DNA of 64,000 nucleotides from an uncultured Trichococcus sp. (GTDB lineage Bacteria; Bacillota; Bacilli; Lactobacillales; Aerococcaceae): the NCBI RefSeq assembly GCF_963663645.1, contig NZ_OY760503.1:2299501-2363500 (forward strand), given 5' to 3'. The notes under the pieces are model-generated. The model saw nothing but the letters and a program-made list of their open reading frames with translations, had not been told where the DNA came from and did not search any database. How positions within the stretch are numbered: position 1 is the stretch's first letter; every line of letters starts with the position of its first letter. Of the stretch, positions 35,574-44,718 are shown piece after piece. The translations under genes were made by a program, and so were the position numbers.

Positions 35574-37005
35574 AGCACAATTGAAATCGGAACTTCAGAA
35601 ATACTTCGGCTACTCGGCATTCAAGGAGGGTCAATTGGAACCTATCCGATCCGTTTTGGCGGGCAAACACACGCTGGCCACTTTGCCGACGGGGACCGGA
35701 AAATCACTGATATACCAGTTGAGCGGCTACCTTTTGAAGGGAATCGTTGTTATCGTTTCGCCCCTTTTGTCTTTGATGGAAGACCAAGTGGCCCAACTGA
35801 AATATATGGGTGAAAAAAGGACGGCTTCATTGAACAGCATGCTTCAGTTCGAGGAAAGGCAAAGATTATTAAGCAACCTGGATCGAATAAAGTTTTTGTT
35901 CCTTTCTCCCGAAATGCTGCAGAATCAAGTTGTAATGAACAAACTCAAGCAGATACCGCTTGCTTTGTTTGTGGTCGATGAAGCGCATTGCATTTCCCAA
36001 TGGGGCTTGGATTTCCGTTCCGATTACCTTTTTCTGGGGGCCGCAAGGAAAGAATTGGGCAACCCGTTGACGTTGGCGCTCACCGCAACCGCGACGCCGG
36101 CTGTGATGGCTGACATCATCGGATCCTTGCATATCGATGGAAATGACTTGAACGTATTTGAAGGTGCGGTCGACCGTGCCAATATTTATTACAAGGTCGC
36201 AGCAGTGCCTCCAGAGGCGAAAAACGAGTACCTCCTTGAACTTTTGGGGAAATATCCACACCCAGGCATCATTTACTTCTCCAGTAAGGCACAAGCTGAT
36301 GCGGTCGCTTTCATGATCCGCAAAAAAACAGACTTGCGCGCGGAATCCTATCATGCCGACCGTACTAATGAAGACAGGATCACCATCCAGCATCAATTCC
36401 TTCGGGATGAGCTTGACGTCATTTGTGCCACAAGCGCATTCGGAATGGGGATCAATAAACCGAACATCCGCTATGTGATCCATTATCATATGCCGAATTC
36501 GCTTGAGGAATACGTGCAGGAAATCGGGAGAGCGGGGCGGGACGGCCAACAGAGCATGGCAGTCCTGTTGTATTCGGAAACAGACTTCGACTTTAAAGTG
36601 AAGATGCTGCAAAGCGATTTTCCGAATGATTACGCGATTGAGAGCGCCGTCAAGAATAAGGCGATCAATCCCGATTATGGGAGTCCGACCGAGCAAACGT
36701 TGCTGCTGCATATCCTGCGGCAGCGGCTCACAAAAGAGGAAGCGAAGCGTTTCATCTCGACCCGCCGCGATCTCAAGAGAAACTTGCTGAAGAGCATGAA
36801 GGGATTTGCCGAAACCAGTGATTGCAAACGTGAGTACATCTCCGCTTATTTCGGGAAAAGCTGCCTCGTCAAACCTGTCTACTGCTGTGACAGCTGTGGG
36901 AACGAGGACCCACTTTCGGAAGGGCCCCGCGATGCAGGGAATGCGGTTCCAACGGAAGGGCCGCCGCATTGGGGAAAAATCCTGTCCGACCTTTTTCTTT
37001 TATAA
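35566..37005 (+). CDS. recQ: ATP-dependent DNA helicase RecQ (short form)
   Basis: A 3'-5' superfamily 2 helicase of 479 residues. Walker A TLPTGTGKS, DEAH box VVDEAHCISQWG, SAT-like ALTATATP and motif VI EIGRAGRDGQ are present. After the helicase core comes a zinc-binding segment with CKREYISAYF and CCDSCG, but no HRDC domain, matching the short RecQ (RecS) of B. subtilis. The C-terminal 30 residues are Pro/Gly-rich. ATG 35566 lies in the end of ypbB; its RBS (GAGG) is 12 bases away. Confidence 0.94.
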   Translation: MDEAQLKSELQKYFGYSAFKEGQLEPIRSVLAGKHTLATLPTGTGKSLIYQLSGYLLKGIVVIVSPLLSLMEDQVAQLKYMGEKRTASLNSMLQFEERQRLLSNLDRIKFLFLSPEMLQNQVVMNKLKQIPLALFVVDEAHCISQWGLDFRSDYLFLGAARKELGNPLTLALTATATPAVMADIIGSLHIDGNDLNVFEGAVDRANIYYKVAAVPPEAKNEYLLELLGKYPHPGIIYFSSKAQADAVAFMIRKKTDLRAESYHADRTNEDRITIQHQFLRDELDVICATSAFGMGINKPNIRYVIHYHMPNSLEEYVQEIGRAGRDGQQSMAVLLYSETDFDFKVKMLQSDFPNDYAIESAVKNKAINPDYGSPTEQTLLLHILRQRLTKEEAKRFISTRRDLKRNLLKSMKGFAETSDCKREYISAYFGKSCLVKPVYCCDSCGNEDPLSEGPRDAGNAVPTEGPPHWGKILSDLFLL

Positions 37006-37070
37006 AATTTAACCCAAAATTTGCGGAAATGTGCTACAATTAGCATGAATCACTTATAGGAGGAACCCGA

Positions 37071-37655
37071 ATGGATAAAAAGAATCGCAATCGCAATAAT
37101 GGAGAGCCTTGGTCACGTAAGTTCGGCGAAGATGAAAATCTGAAGAGCCGGCAATACTCACGATCGGCCAGAAATACAAAAAATAAAGAAGTAGCACCTC
37201 TATTAAAAGTATTGCTGTTTCTCTTTTTGGCTATTCTGATCATTCCTTTTGCAACCATCTATTTTAATAAACAGAATCAAAATACTCCCGCACCAAAAAG
37301 TGCTGAACAAGTGATGATCAATAAAAGAGTGGCCAGTTCCAGTGTCGAGAGCAGTGAAGAAGCGTCTTCGGAAGAGGCCGAATCATCCAGCGAAGTCGCT
37401 GAGAGCGTCACGGAACCGGCGATTGTGGAAGTCCCCAGCTCAAGCGCTGCGCCTGCAGTGGTCGAAACGCCGGCCGAAACGGTTGAGGAACCGGAAACAG
37501 CAACCGGGGAATACAATAATTCCTACACGATCAAAGCGGGTGACAACCTGTACAGGATCGCTTTGAATCATGAGATGACATTGGATGAATTGATGCAGGC
37601 TAACGGCTTGGTCAGCACAGAAGCGCAAATCGGTATGGTATTGAACGTTAAATAA
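37071..37655 (+). CDS. ypbE: Membrane-anchored LysM protein
   Basis: A 194-residue protein: a basic cytoplasmic N-terminus (1-40), one transmembrane helix (about 44-65), a Ser/Glu-rich linker (85-145) and a C-terminal LysM domain (YTIKAGDNLYRIALNHEMT, about 150-194) that should bind peptidoglycan. B. subtilis ypbE, also near recQ, has the same design. No enzymatic domain is seen. GGAGGA precedes the ATG and a terminator follows, so it is probably transcribed with ypbB-recQ or alone. Confidence 0.85.
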   Translation: MDKKNRNRNNGEPWSRKFGEDENLKSRQYSRSARNTKNKEVAPLLKVLLFLFLAILIIPFATIYFNKQNQNTPAPKSAEQVMINKRVASSSVESSEEASSEEAESSSEVAESVTEPAIVEVPSSSAAPAVVETPAETVEEPETATGEYNNSYTIKAGDNLYRIALNHEMTLDELMQANGLVSTEAQIGMVLNVK

Positions 37656-37657
37656 CG

Positions 37658-37684
37658 AAAGCCGTCTTACAAGGCGGCTTTTTC
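37658..37684 (+). terminator. Intrinsic terminator of the LysM gene
   Basis: AAGCCG and CGGCTT form a short stem around a 10-base loop, followed by TTTTTC. Confidence 0.7.
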
Positions 37685-37718
37685 AATGAAATCGTATAAA
37701 TGAAGTCGGAGGTTTATT

Positions 37719-38411
37719 GTGAAAAAAATGAATATTGCCATCGATGGTCCAGCATCGGCAGGAAAAAGCACCATCGCGAAAAAAGTTGCGGAAAAGTTGG
37801 GATACATCTATCTGGACACAGGTGCGATGTATCGCACGTTGACTTATGCGGCTTTATCCACCGGAGGCGATCTCCATGATGAAGAGGCATTGAATAAGTT
37901 GCTGCAAGGAATCAAGATAACCTTTTCGACTGCCGAAAAGGAAATGCAACGTGTTTTCTTGAATGACGAGGACGTTACCGAATTGATCAGGTCTGAGGAA
38001 GTGACCCAAAACGTCTCCTTGGTTGCATCGTTCGCGAAAGTGCGTCAAGAGATGGTTGCCCGCCAGAAAAGCATCGCACGGTCCGGCGGCATCGTAATGG
38101 ACGGAAGGGATATCGGCACTGTCGTATTGCCTGATGCAGACGTCAAAATTTTCATGACGGCGACTGCCGAAGAAAGAGCGCTGCGACGCTACAAAGAAAA
38201 CATAGCGAAGGGTATGACCGCTTCCTTGGAAGAACTGACGGATGACATGAAGCGCCGCGACCATTTGGACAGCACCCGGACGATTTCACCGTTGAAAAAA
38301 GCGGATGATGCCATCGTTTTGGACTCTACACATATGGAAATCGACGAAGTGGTGCAGAAGATTCTCGGCATTATCGAAGCGAGCCTAAACCCCTTACAAA
38401 CATTGGATTAA
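37719..38411 (+). CDS. cmk: Cytidylate kinase
   Basis: Cmk phosphorylates CMP and dCMP. The 230 residues contain the P-loop IDGPASAGKST near the start, YLDTGAMYRTLT, MDGRDIGTVVLPDADVK and the KRRDHLDSTRT lid segment. GGAGG lies 6 bases before GTG 37719; the internal ATG at 37728 is too far from it. The cmk-rpsA-der order is conserved across Bacillota. Confidence 0.97.
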   Translation: MKKMNIAIDGPASAGKSTIAKKVAEKLGYIYLDTGAMYRTLTYAALSTGGDLHDEEALNKLLQGIKITFSTAEKEMQRVFLNDEDVTELIRSEEVTQNVSLVASFAKVRQEMVARQKSIARSGGIVMDGRDIGTVVLPDADVKIFMTATAEERALRRYKENIAKGMTASLEELTDDMKRRDHLDSTRTISPLKKADDAIVLDSTHMEIDEVVQKILGIIEASLNPLQTLD

Positions 38412-38417
38412 CAATAC

Positions 38418-38446
38418 TAGACGATTTTAAGCAAAAATGTTAGAAT
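38418..38446 (+). promoter_or_regulatory. rpsA promoter
   Basis: TAGACG, a 17-base spacer and TAGAAT with a TGT extension. It produces a leader of about 115 bases. Confidence 0.65.
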
Positions 38447-38489
38447 GATTATATGCAGTATTACGCTTTCAAAAATATAGAGTCAAGGA

Positions 38490-38559
38490 TTAACTTCCCA
38501 GTCGAAAGGCGAGGGAGTTAAGGGACCTAGCCAATCGGTTGCCGCAGACTTTTAGGAGG
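38490..38559 (+). promoter_or_regulatory. Structured leader of rpsA
   Basis: Stem 1: TTAACTTCCC (38490-38499) with GGGAGTTAA (38513-38521), extended by GTC/GGC and closed by a GAAA tetraloop. Stem 2: CCTA (38526-38529) can pair with TAGG (38553-38556), which is part of the Shine-Dalgarno TAGGAGG; inside it is CAA-TCGG-TTG. This suggests control of translation initiation, possibly autogenous. It is inferred from base pairing only. Confidence 0.45.
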
Positions 38560-38568
38560 AATAGTTAC

Positions 38569-39822
38569 ATGTCAGATTACATTGAAAACCCAGAGTTAAA
38601 TGAAGAAGAGTCCAATAACGTTGAACAGACTATGCAAGATGTGTTGGATGAAGCATTATCCATTGAGGTGGGCGATACTGTCAAGGGGGAAGTTTTAAGC
38701 ATCCAAGATAGACAAGCCATCGTAGGAATCATTGGGGGCGGCGTTGAAGGAGTCATTCCTTACAACGAATTATCTGCAAAACCATTCGATGAAGTTACAG
38801 AAATCCTAAACGTAGGTGACGTTGTGGATCTGGTTGTCATAAAACAAATCAAAGACAAAGAAAATGGAAGCTTTTTACTTTCGAAGCGTCGCGTTGATGC
38901 TAAAATCGTTTGGAAAGAGATCCAAGATAAATTCGAAAACAACGAAATCATCGAAGCACCGGTCAAAGACGTCGTCAAAGGCGGACTGGTCGTTGATGTC
39001 GGCGTGAGAGGATTTGTTCCGGCTTCAATGGTCGAAGATCATTTTGTGGAAGATTTCAGTTCTTATAAAGGCAAAACAATGACCTTTAAGATTGTTGAAC
39101 TTGAGCCAAGCGAAAACCGCTTGATTTTATCGCATAAAGCGGTTGTGGAATCAGAAAAAGAAGCCAACAAAGGCAAGTTGATGGATGAATTGGTAGCAGG
39201 GGACATTGTTGAAGGAACAGTTGCGCGTTTGACTAACTTCGGAGCATTCGTTGATTTGGGCGGCGTGGATGGTTTGGTTCACATTTCACAAATTGCCCAC
39301 GAGCATGTGAAGAATCCTGGTGACGTTTTGGCAATCGGGCAAACCGTCAAAGTCAAAATCTTGTCCATCGACAAAGAAAATGGCCGTGTATCCTTAAGCA
39401 TCAAAGACACGTTGGCTGGTCCTTGGGATGCGATCGCTGAAAAAGCACCGATCGGAGCTGTATTGACCGGTGTTGTCAAACGTTTGACAAGCTTCGGAGC
39501 ATTCGTGGAAGTTTTCCCTGGCGTTGAAGGTTTGGTGCACATTTCCCAAATTTCGCATCAGCATATTGCGACTCCGCATGAAGTGCTGCAAGAAGGCCAG
39601 GAAATTCAAGTCAAAGTACTGGATGCAAAAGAAGATGAGCAACGCCTATCTTTAAGCATCAAAGCTTTGGAAGAAAAAGCTGCGAATGAAGCACCTGCAG
39701 CTGAAGGCAAAAAAGAGAAAAAAACCGAAGAATATGTGGCTGACGATTCAGACGGAAACTTCACATTAGCAGATTTATTAGGCGACAAGCTTTCAGGTTT
39801 GAAAGATGATTCTGAAGCCTAA
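38569..39822 (+). CDS. rpsA: 30S ribosomal protein S1 homologue
   Basis: A 417-residue protein with four S1 RNA-binding domains, the Gram-positive S1/YpfD type (E. coli S1 has six). Repeats 3 and 4 are the best conserved ([26 protein letters not shown] and [21 protein letters not shown]). The N- and C-terminal extensions are acidic, and the C-terminal one is Lys/Glu-rich. TAGGAGGA precedes ATG 38569 at good spacing. It follows cmk as in most bacteria and has its own promoter and structured leader. It ends with a strong terminator. Confidence 0.95.
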   Translation: MSDYIENPELNEEESNNVEQTMQDVLDEALSIEVGDTVKGEVLSIQDRQAIVGIIGGGVEGVIPYNELSAKPFDEVTEILNVGDVVDLVVIKQIKDKENGSFLLSKRRVDAKIVWKEIQDKFENNEIIEAPVKDVVKGGLVVDVGVRGFVPASMVEDHFVEDFSSYKGKTMTFKIVELEPSENRLILSHKAVVESEKEANKGKLMDELVAGDIVEGTVARLTNFGAFVDLGGVDGLVHISQIAHEHVKNPGDVLAIGQTVKVKILSIDKENGRVSLSIKDTLAGPWDAIAEKAPIGAVLTGVVKRLTSFGAFVEVFPGVEGLVHISQISHQHIATPHEVLQEGQEIQVKVLDAKEDEQRLSLSIKALEEKAANEAPAAEGKKEKKTEEYVADDSDGNFTLADLLGDKLSGLKDDSEA

Positions 39823-39845
39823 TCAGCAAGGAAAATGAACATGTG

Positions 39846-39877
39846 AGGGCATGGAATTCCATCCATGCCCTTTTTTT
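39846..39877 (+). terminator. Intrinsic terminator of rpsA
   Basis: AGGGCATGG and CCATGCCCT form a 9-bp stem with an 8-base loop, followed by seven T. Confidence 0.93.
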
Positions 39878-39899
39878 GTTGTTATTATTGACGGATGTG

Positions 39900-39908
39900 T
39901 GTTATAAC
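39900..39908 (+). promoter_or_regulatory. Extended -10 promoter of der
   Basis: TGTTATAAC (TGn plus TATAAC), 91 bases before the der ATG. A TTGACG upstream is too close to act as its -35. Confidence 0.45.
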
Positions 39909-39999
39909 TGACATGGACGAAAACATTGAGAAAACCATATACAGTGAGCAAATACCCAAAAAGTTTTGTGTTGTAGAGGAAAAGAAAGGCGGAGGTTAG

Positions 40000-41313
40000 A
40001 TGCCAAATCCAGTAGTAGCCATAGTAGGCAGACCAAACGTAGGGAAATCAACAATATTCAATAGACTGGCAGGAGAGAGGATTTCCATAGTCGATGATGT
40101 CTCGGGTGTCACTCGCGACAGAATTTATGCAAAAGGAGAATGGTTGGGCAAAACATTTAATATCATCGATACAGGCGGGATCGATATCACGGATGAGCCT
40201 TTTATGAGCCAAATCAAATTGCAGGCCCAAGTGGCGATCGAGGAAGCCGACGTCATCATCTTTTTGACAAGCGTCAGAGAAGGCGTGACGGATGCCGATG
40301 AGAACGTCGCGAGAATCCTCTATCAATCCGATAAGCCTGTCATCTTGGCGGTAAATAAAGTGGATAATCCGGAAATGCGTGCCGAAATATTCGATTTTTA
40401 CAGTCTGGGATTAGGCGAACCCTATCCTGTATCAGGCAGCCACGGCTTAGGTCTGGGAGATCTGCTTGATACGGTTGTAGCGAATTTCCCATCAGAAGAA
40501 GAGAACGCGGAAGAAGAAGACATCATCAACTTCAGCTTTATCGGCCGTCCGAATGTAGGCAAGTCTTCATTGGTGAATGCCATATTGGGGGAAGAGCGCG
40601 TAATCGTCTCGGATATTGCAGGCACGACCCGCGATGCTATCGATACGATGTTCGTTGATGCGGAAGGCGCAAAATTCCGGATGATCGATACAGCCGGAAT
40701 CCGGAAAAAAGGCAAAGTCTACGAGTCCACGGAGAAATACAGCGTCATGCGTGCCATTCGCGCAATCGAGCGGTCGGATATCGTTATGGTCGTGCTGAAT
40801 GCGGAAGAGGGCATCCAGGAACAGGACAAAAAAGTTGCTGGTTATGCGCATGAAGCAGGCAAAGGGATCATCATTCTGGTGAACAAATGGGACACTTTGG
40901 AAAAAGATAATCATACGATGAAGGAATTCGAGGAAAAAATCCGCAAGGAATTCCAGTATCTTTCTTATGCGCCGATCATGTATGTTTCCGCGGTGACGAA
41001 ACAGCGGTTGTCCCAGATTCCTGCTAAAATCAAGGAAATCAGCGGAAATCAAAACCGCCGTATCTCTTCATCCTTGTTGAACGATGTGCTGATGGATGCC
41101 GTTGCGCACAATCCGACGCCAACAGACAAAGGCCGTCGCCTGAAGATTTACTACATGACGCAAGTGGCCGTAAAACCGCCGACATTTGTTGTTTTTGTCA
41201 ACGATCCGGAATTGTTGCACTTTTCTTATGAGCGTTTCCTTGAGAACAGAATCCGTGATTCGTTCAATTTTGAAGGAACGCCATTCCGTTTGATCGCCAG
41301 ACAAAAAAAATAA
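40000..41313 (+). CDS. der: Ribosome-associated GTPase Der (EngA)
   Basis: Der is essential for 50S subunit assembly. The 437 residues hold two tandem GTPase domains, each with a GRPNVGKS P-loop (near residues 10 and 183), switch DTGG and DTAG motifs and NKVD and NKWD specificity motifs, followed by a KH-like C-terminal domain (about 350-437). GGAGG precedes ATG 40000. It follows rpsA and precedes hup, the conserved order. Confidence 0.98.
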   Translation: MPNPVVAIVGRPNVGKSTIFNRLAGERISIVDDVSGVTRDRIYAKGEWLGKTFNIIDTGGIDITDEPFMSQIKLQAQVAIEEADVIIFLTSVREGVTDADENVARILYQSDKPVILAVNKVDNPEMRAEIFDFYSLGLGEPYPVSGSHGLGLGDLLDTVVANFPSEEENAEEEDIINFSFIGRPNVGKSSLVNAILGEERVIVSDIAGTTRDAIDTMFVDAEGAKFRMIDTAGIRKKGKVYESTEKYSVMRAIRAIERSDIVMVVLNAEEGIQEQDKKVAGYAHEAGKGIIILVNKWDTLEKDNHTMKEFEEKIRKEFQYLSYAPIMYVSAVTKQRLSQIPAKIKEISGNQNRRISSSLLNDVLMDAVAHNPTPTDKGRRLKIYYMTQVAVKPPTFVVFVNDPELLHFSYERFLENRIRDSFNFEGTPFRLIARQKK

Positions 41314-41357
41314 AAAAATAAATTACCTTCCCAAAGGCATTAAATCCACTATAATCG

Positions 41358-41386
41358 TTGCAGTAGCACGGTTTGTGTGATATTCT
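41358..41386 (+). promoter_or_regulatory. hup promoter
   Basis: TTGCAG, a 17-base spacer and TATTCT with a TGA extension. A second candidate -10, TATAAT, lies at 41350-41355. Leader about 130 bases. Confidence 0.55.
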
Positions 41387-41427
41387 TTATTAGAAATATC
41401 TTTTCAATTCGACTGCGGTATTTCAGA

Positions 41428-41460
41428 ACTGTTTTTGGACCACTCAAAAATAGTTTTTCC
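41428..41460 (+). terminator. Terminator-like hairpin in the hup leader
   Basis: ACTGTTTTTG (41428-41437) and CAAAAATAGT (41445-41454) form a 10-bp AT-rich stem with a 7-base loop, followed by TTTTCC. It may attenuate hup or only be a weak fold. Confidence 0.35.
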
Positions 41461-41524
41461 ATGTTTTGTTGTGTTATCAAAGAAAGCATGTATTCTTCTT
41501 CTTTAAAGGAGGTGAAAGGACAAC

Positions 41525-41799
41525 ATGGCAAACAAAGCTGAATTAATCGAAAGAGTTGCTGGAAAAACAAACTTGACTAAAAAGGATGTTACAGCAAGCG
41601 TTGATGCATTATTTGAAGTGATTCAAGAAGCATTAAAAGATGGTGAAAAAGTTCAAGTTATCGTTTTGGTAATTTTGAAGTTCGTGATCGTGCAGCTCGT
41701 AAAGGACGCAATCCTCAAACTGGGGAAGAAATCCAAATCGAAGCAAGCAAAATTCCTGCATTCAAACCAGGTAAAGCATTGAAAGATGCAGTTAAATAA
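41525..41799 (+). pseudogene. hup: DNA-binding protein HU, interrupted by a one-base frameshift
   Basis: The first 46 codons encode a normal HU N-terminus (MANKAELIERVAGKTNLTKK through GEKVQVI). Then one G seems missing after position 41663 (ATCG-TTTTGGT where ATC-GGT-TTT-GGT is expected). With one base added, the rest reads [19 protein letters not shown] and continues to DAVK and TAA at 41797-41799, giving a standard 91-residue HU. As written, the frame runs to 41782 and makes an 85-residue protein lacking the DNA-binding arms. HU is usually the main nucleoid protein here, so a sequencing error is more likely than a true null. AAAGGAGGTGA precedes the ATG. Confidence 0.9.
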
Positions 41800-41807
41800 T
41801 TAATGAA

Positions 41808-41848
41808 AATGAAGCTGAGGCCCCGCGGGGCCTCAGCTTCATTTTTTT
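41808..41848 (+). terminator. Intrinsic terminator of hup (36-bp perfect palindrome)
   Basis: The 18 bases 41808-41825 are the exact reverse complement of 41826-41843 (core GGCCCCG/CGGGGCC), followed by a T tract. It is a very stable terminator, as expected for a highly expressed gene. Confidence 0.95.
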
Positions 41849-41999
41849 TGAAATATTTTGAGGGAGCGTTAAAGGGCAGTGCCGGTGTCCTTGGCAGAGA
41901 AAAGCCTGAGGAACAAATAGATACAGATGCTGAACTTTATGATAAAATATAAAGGAGGAGCACCAGCAATCAGAGTGTATTTGAAGGAGCAGTAGACGA

Positions 42000-43283
42000 A
42001 TGAATAATGAAGCACAGGCAATGATAGAAGCCATTCAAAATAATGATTTGGATGCGGCTGTCCAACTGTTCAAGCAATCAGTTGAGCAATCCGTCCTGGA
42101 GAACAACAGCGCCGATTTGGCCGAATTGGCGGAAACGATGCATGCCTTGGGTTTCCTGAGTGAAGCAAAAGAGGCATTCACAATATTGAACAATCTGGCC
42201 CCGCGTATGCAGGATTGGAATATTGCCTTGGCAGAAATCGCCATCGACGAGGACGATTACGACCGAGCTTTGGATATCCTGCTGAGGATCGATAAAGAAA
42301 GCGACGTGTACCCGCAAGCGTTGTTGACGATGGCTGATGCTTATCAAGTGCAAGGATTGTACGAAGTCAGCGAAAAGAAAATTTTTGAAGCAATGGCGCT
42401 GTTGCCGGACGAACCCATCTTGGATTACGCGCTGGCGCAGCTATACCATTCGATCGGGGAGTACAAGAAGGCGATCCCGATCTATGAGGAACTTGCATAC
42501 GGAAGCGGAGAAATCGCTTCCGAAACGCAGCTGAATTTTTTCCTGGGCGATTGCCATAATGCCATCGGCGAATTCGAGACGGCCTTGCAGTATCTGGAAA
42601 AAATCCCGGCTGATGAGCATTTCCCGGACAGTTATTTCCAACTCGGCTTCACCTATTTCCAACTCAAGGAATATGCGCGCGCCATCACCATTTTCAATAA
42701 ATTGCTCGAAGCGGACAATGCTTACCTGAGTGCATACTTGTATTTGGCGAATGCGCTTGAGGCTGAATTGGAGTTGGAAGAAGCGCTCGCTGTGATGGAA
42801 CAGGCCATCTTGCGGAATCCTTATCAGCATGAATTTTACACGACAGCGGCTAGGCTGCAATTGAAACTGAACAGGGAGCGGGATGCGGAAAGAAATTTGC
42901 GGGAAGCGGCAGCGCTTGAACCGGACCTTTCCAGTATCCACTTGGCTTTGGGGAACCTGTTGCTGAAACAAGGAAGATTCGAGGAATTGGTTGCTTACGT
43001 TGCAGACCGGGCAGAGCAGGAAGACAACGATCCGCAATACAATTGGTTGCTTGCTGCCAGCCATAATGCTTTGGAGGATTATGATTCGGCAAACAAAGAA
43101 TATGAGGCTGCTTATCCGCATTTTGCCGATAATGAGGCATTTTTGCTGGAGTATGCAGCATTCTTGAGAGAGGAAGGCAACTGGGAAAAGCTGAGTGAGG
43201 TCATTCACCAAGGGTTGGCTCATTATCCCGCCAACACTGAGTTGCTTCAACTCCATGATGATCTGCACCATTTCGATCAATAA
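42000..43283 (+). CDS. ypiA: TPR-repeat protein YpiA
   Basis: A 427-residue soluble protein made almost entirely of tetratricopeptide repeats, e.g. PEDPILDYALAQLYHSIGEY-like units from about residue 130 on (ALAQLYHSIGEYKKAIPIYE, FQLGFTYFQLKEYARAITIF, HLALGNLLLKQGRFEELVAY). TPRs mediate protein contacts; no enzyme domain is seen. B. subtilis ypiA precedes ypiB in the same way; the function is unknown. AAGGAG precedes ATG 42000, with a TATGAT/TAAAAT-type -10 near 41938-41948. Confidence 0.87.
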   Translation: MNNEAQAMIEAIQNNDLDAAVQLFKQSVEQSVLENNSADLAELAETMHALGFLSEAKEAFTILNNLAPRMQDWNIALAEIAIDEDDYDRALDILLRIDKESDVYPQALLTMADAYQVQGLYEVSEKKIFEAMALLPDEPILDYALAQLYHSIGEYKKAIPIYEELAYGSGEIASETQLNFFLGDCHNAIGEFETALQYLEKIPADEHFPDSYFQLGFTYFQLKEYARAITIFNKLLEADNAYLSAYLYLANALEAELELEEALAVMEQAILRNPYQHEFYTTAARLQLKLNRERDAERNLREAAALEPDLSSIHLALGNLLLKQGRFEELVAYVADRAEQEDNDPQYNWLLAASHNALEDYDSANKEYEAAYPHFADNEAFLLEYAAFLREEGNWEKLSEVIHQGLAHYPANTELLQLHDDLHHFDQ

Positions 43284-43314
43284 GTTGTCATCCCATCGGA
43301 TAGGAGGTTTTAAA

Positions 43315-43866
43315 ATGATGAATCCTACTTTGGAGGAGAAAAAAAATTTTATTTCTTGGTTTATTCAGAATTATCAATTGAAGCGCAGAGAGTCCCTTTG
43401 GATACTCAATTATCTGCTCAATCATGAGATTTTATTGAAGAATATCCATCTGATTGAGGAAGTCCATACAACGAACAGAGGAATGGGATTTGCCGTAATC
43501 GGAAATCCAAAAGATGCTTTCATGTACTACAAAGACGGGAAGACATTCGAAGATCCCGAGCAAGCATTCCATGATTTGCGGTTGAATTGGAAAGAGGATT
43601 TTTATTTGGAATTGTTCTTTGATCAATCCTATCAGGTCCTTTCATTTTTTGGTGTTTTGGAGGACAATCCATACCTCCAAGAATCCGAAATTTTCGATAA
43701 GGATCTGGAAGAAATCGTTGAAAAGTCATTAGAAAAGTTGGCGGTGAAGGATCGCATCCATTATCTGAAAAAACAGATCGATATCGCGTTGATCCAATAT
43801 GATGAAACCAGCTTCAGAAAGTTCACGAAAGAATTAAAAGATTTGGAAGAAAAAAATATGATCTGA
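43315..43866 (+). CDS. ypiB: UPF0302/YpiB family protein
   Basis: A 183-residue soluble protein of the conserved Bacillota family UPF0302. It starts MMNPTLEEKKNFISWFIQNY and has RRESLWILNYLLNHEILL and DRIHYLKKQIDIAL-type helices in the C-terminal part, which is charged (ELKDLEEKNMI). The function is unknown. TAGGAGG lies 7 bases before ATG 43315. It pairs with ypiA (31 bases apart) as in B. subtilis. Confidence 0.87.
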   Translation: MMNPTLEEKKNFISWFIQNYQLKRRESLWILNYLLNHEILLKNIHLIEEVHTTNRGMGFAVIGNPKDAFMYYKDGKTFEDPEQAFHDLRLNWKEDFYLELFFDQSYQVLSFFGVLEDNPYLQESEIFDKDLEEIVEKSLEKLAVKDRIHYLKKQIDIALIQYDETSFRKFTKELKDLEEKNMI

Positions 43867-43929
43867 TACAACGTTGATATGGCGCGGAACATGCGTGCCG
43901 GCAGCGTTAAACGGAAGGGAACGTGTAGA

Positions 43930-44718
43930 ATGAAAATTGTAGTTTCAGGATTCAAAGGCAAAATGGGGACCGCCTGCACAAACATGGTCTTGCGTCAGGA
44001 AGACTTTACTTTGGCGGCTGTATACGATCCTTTCGCAACAGAAAAGCAACTGGACGAATTGCCGCAATACGCCGGCAATCCTGTGAAAGTGTTCCGTGAT
44101 AAAGCTACCCTCGTCAAGGAAGTTGAAGCGGATGTTTGGATCGATTTTTCCAGACCGGATGCAGCCTATGACAACACGCGGTTCGCGCTAGAAAACGGCA
44201 TGCGCCCCGTAATCGGCACTACCGGTTTTTCCAGCGAGCAACTTGAGGAATTGACCAACTACTCAAAAGAGTTGGGTCTGGGCGGCTTGATTGCCCCGAA
44301 TTTTGCGATCGGCGCCGTGCTGATGATGGAATTCGCAGCCAAAGCAGCAAAATATTTCCCGGATGTGGAAATCATGGAATTGCATCATGAGAACAAGTTG
44401 GATGCACCGAGCGGCACGGCCATCAAAACAGCCGAATTGATTTATGCAGTGAGAGGCGATCATCCGCAAGGGCATCCGGATGAGAAAGAATTGATCGAAG
44501 GCGCAAGAGGGGCTGATTACCATGGCATGAAAATCCATAGTGTCCGCTTGCCGGGTCTGGTCGCGCATCAGCAAGTGCAATTCGGCAGTGCCGGGGAAGG
44601 CTTGATCATCCGCCACGATTCCTATGACCGCGATTCTTTCATGAACGGCGTAGCCCTTTCCTGCAGAAAAGTAATGGAAATCGATCGTCTGATCTATGGA
44701 TTGGAAAACTTCCTATGA
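43930..44718 (+). CDS. dapB: 4-hydroxy-tetrahydrodipicolinate reductase
   Basis: DapB makes tetrahydrodipicolinate for lysine and the peptidoglycan cross-link. The 262 residues have the Rossmann start [32 protein letters not shown], and the catalytic [21 protein letters not shown] precedes ATG 43930. Its stop overlaps the next gene by 4 bases (ATGA), so it is translationally coupled to cca as in related genomes. Confidence 0.96.
   Translation: MKIVVSGFKGKMGTACTNMVLRQEDFTLAAVYDPFATEKQLDELPQYAGNPVKVFRDKATLVKEVEADVWIDFSRPDAAYDNTRFALENGMRPVIGTTGFSSEQLEELTNYSKELGLGGLIAPNFAIGAVLMMEFAAKAAKYFPDVEIMELHHENKLDAPSGTAIKTAELIYAVRGDHPQGHPDEKELIEGARGADYHGMKIHSVRLPGLVAHQQVQFGSAGEGLIIRHDSYDRDSFMNGVALSCRKVMEIDRLIYGLENFL

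Noticed and set aside
35869-36969. Reverse-strand open frame of 366 codons opposite recQ
   Set aside because: Shadow of recQ codons, low-complexity translation, no RBS.
41525-41799. Programmed ribosomal frameshifting in hup
   Set aside because: No slippery heptamer with downstream pseudoknot is seen, and HU is not known to use recoding; a deletion is simpler.
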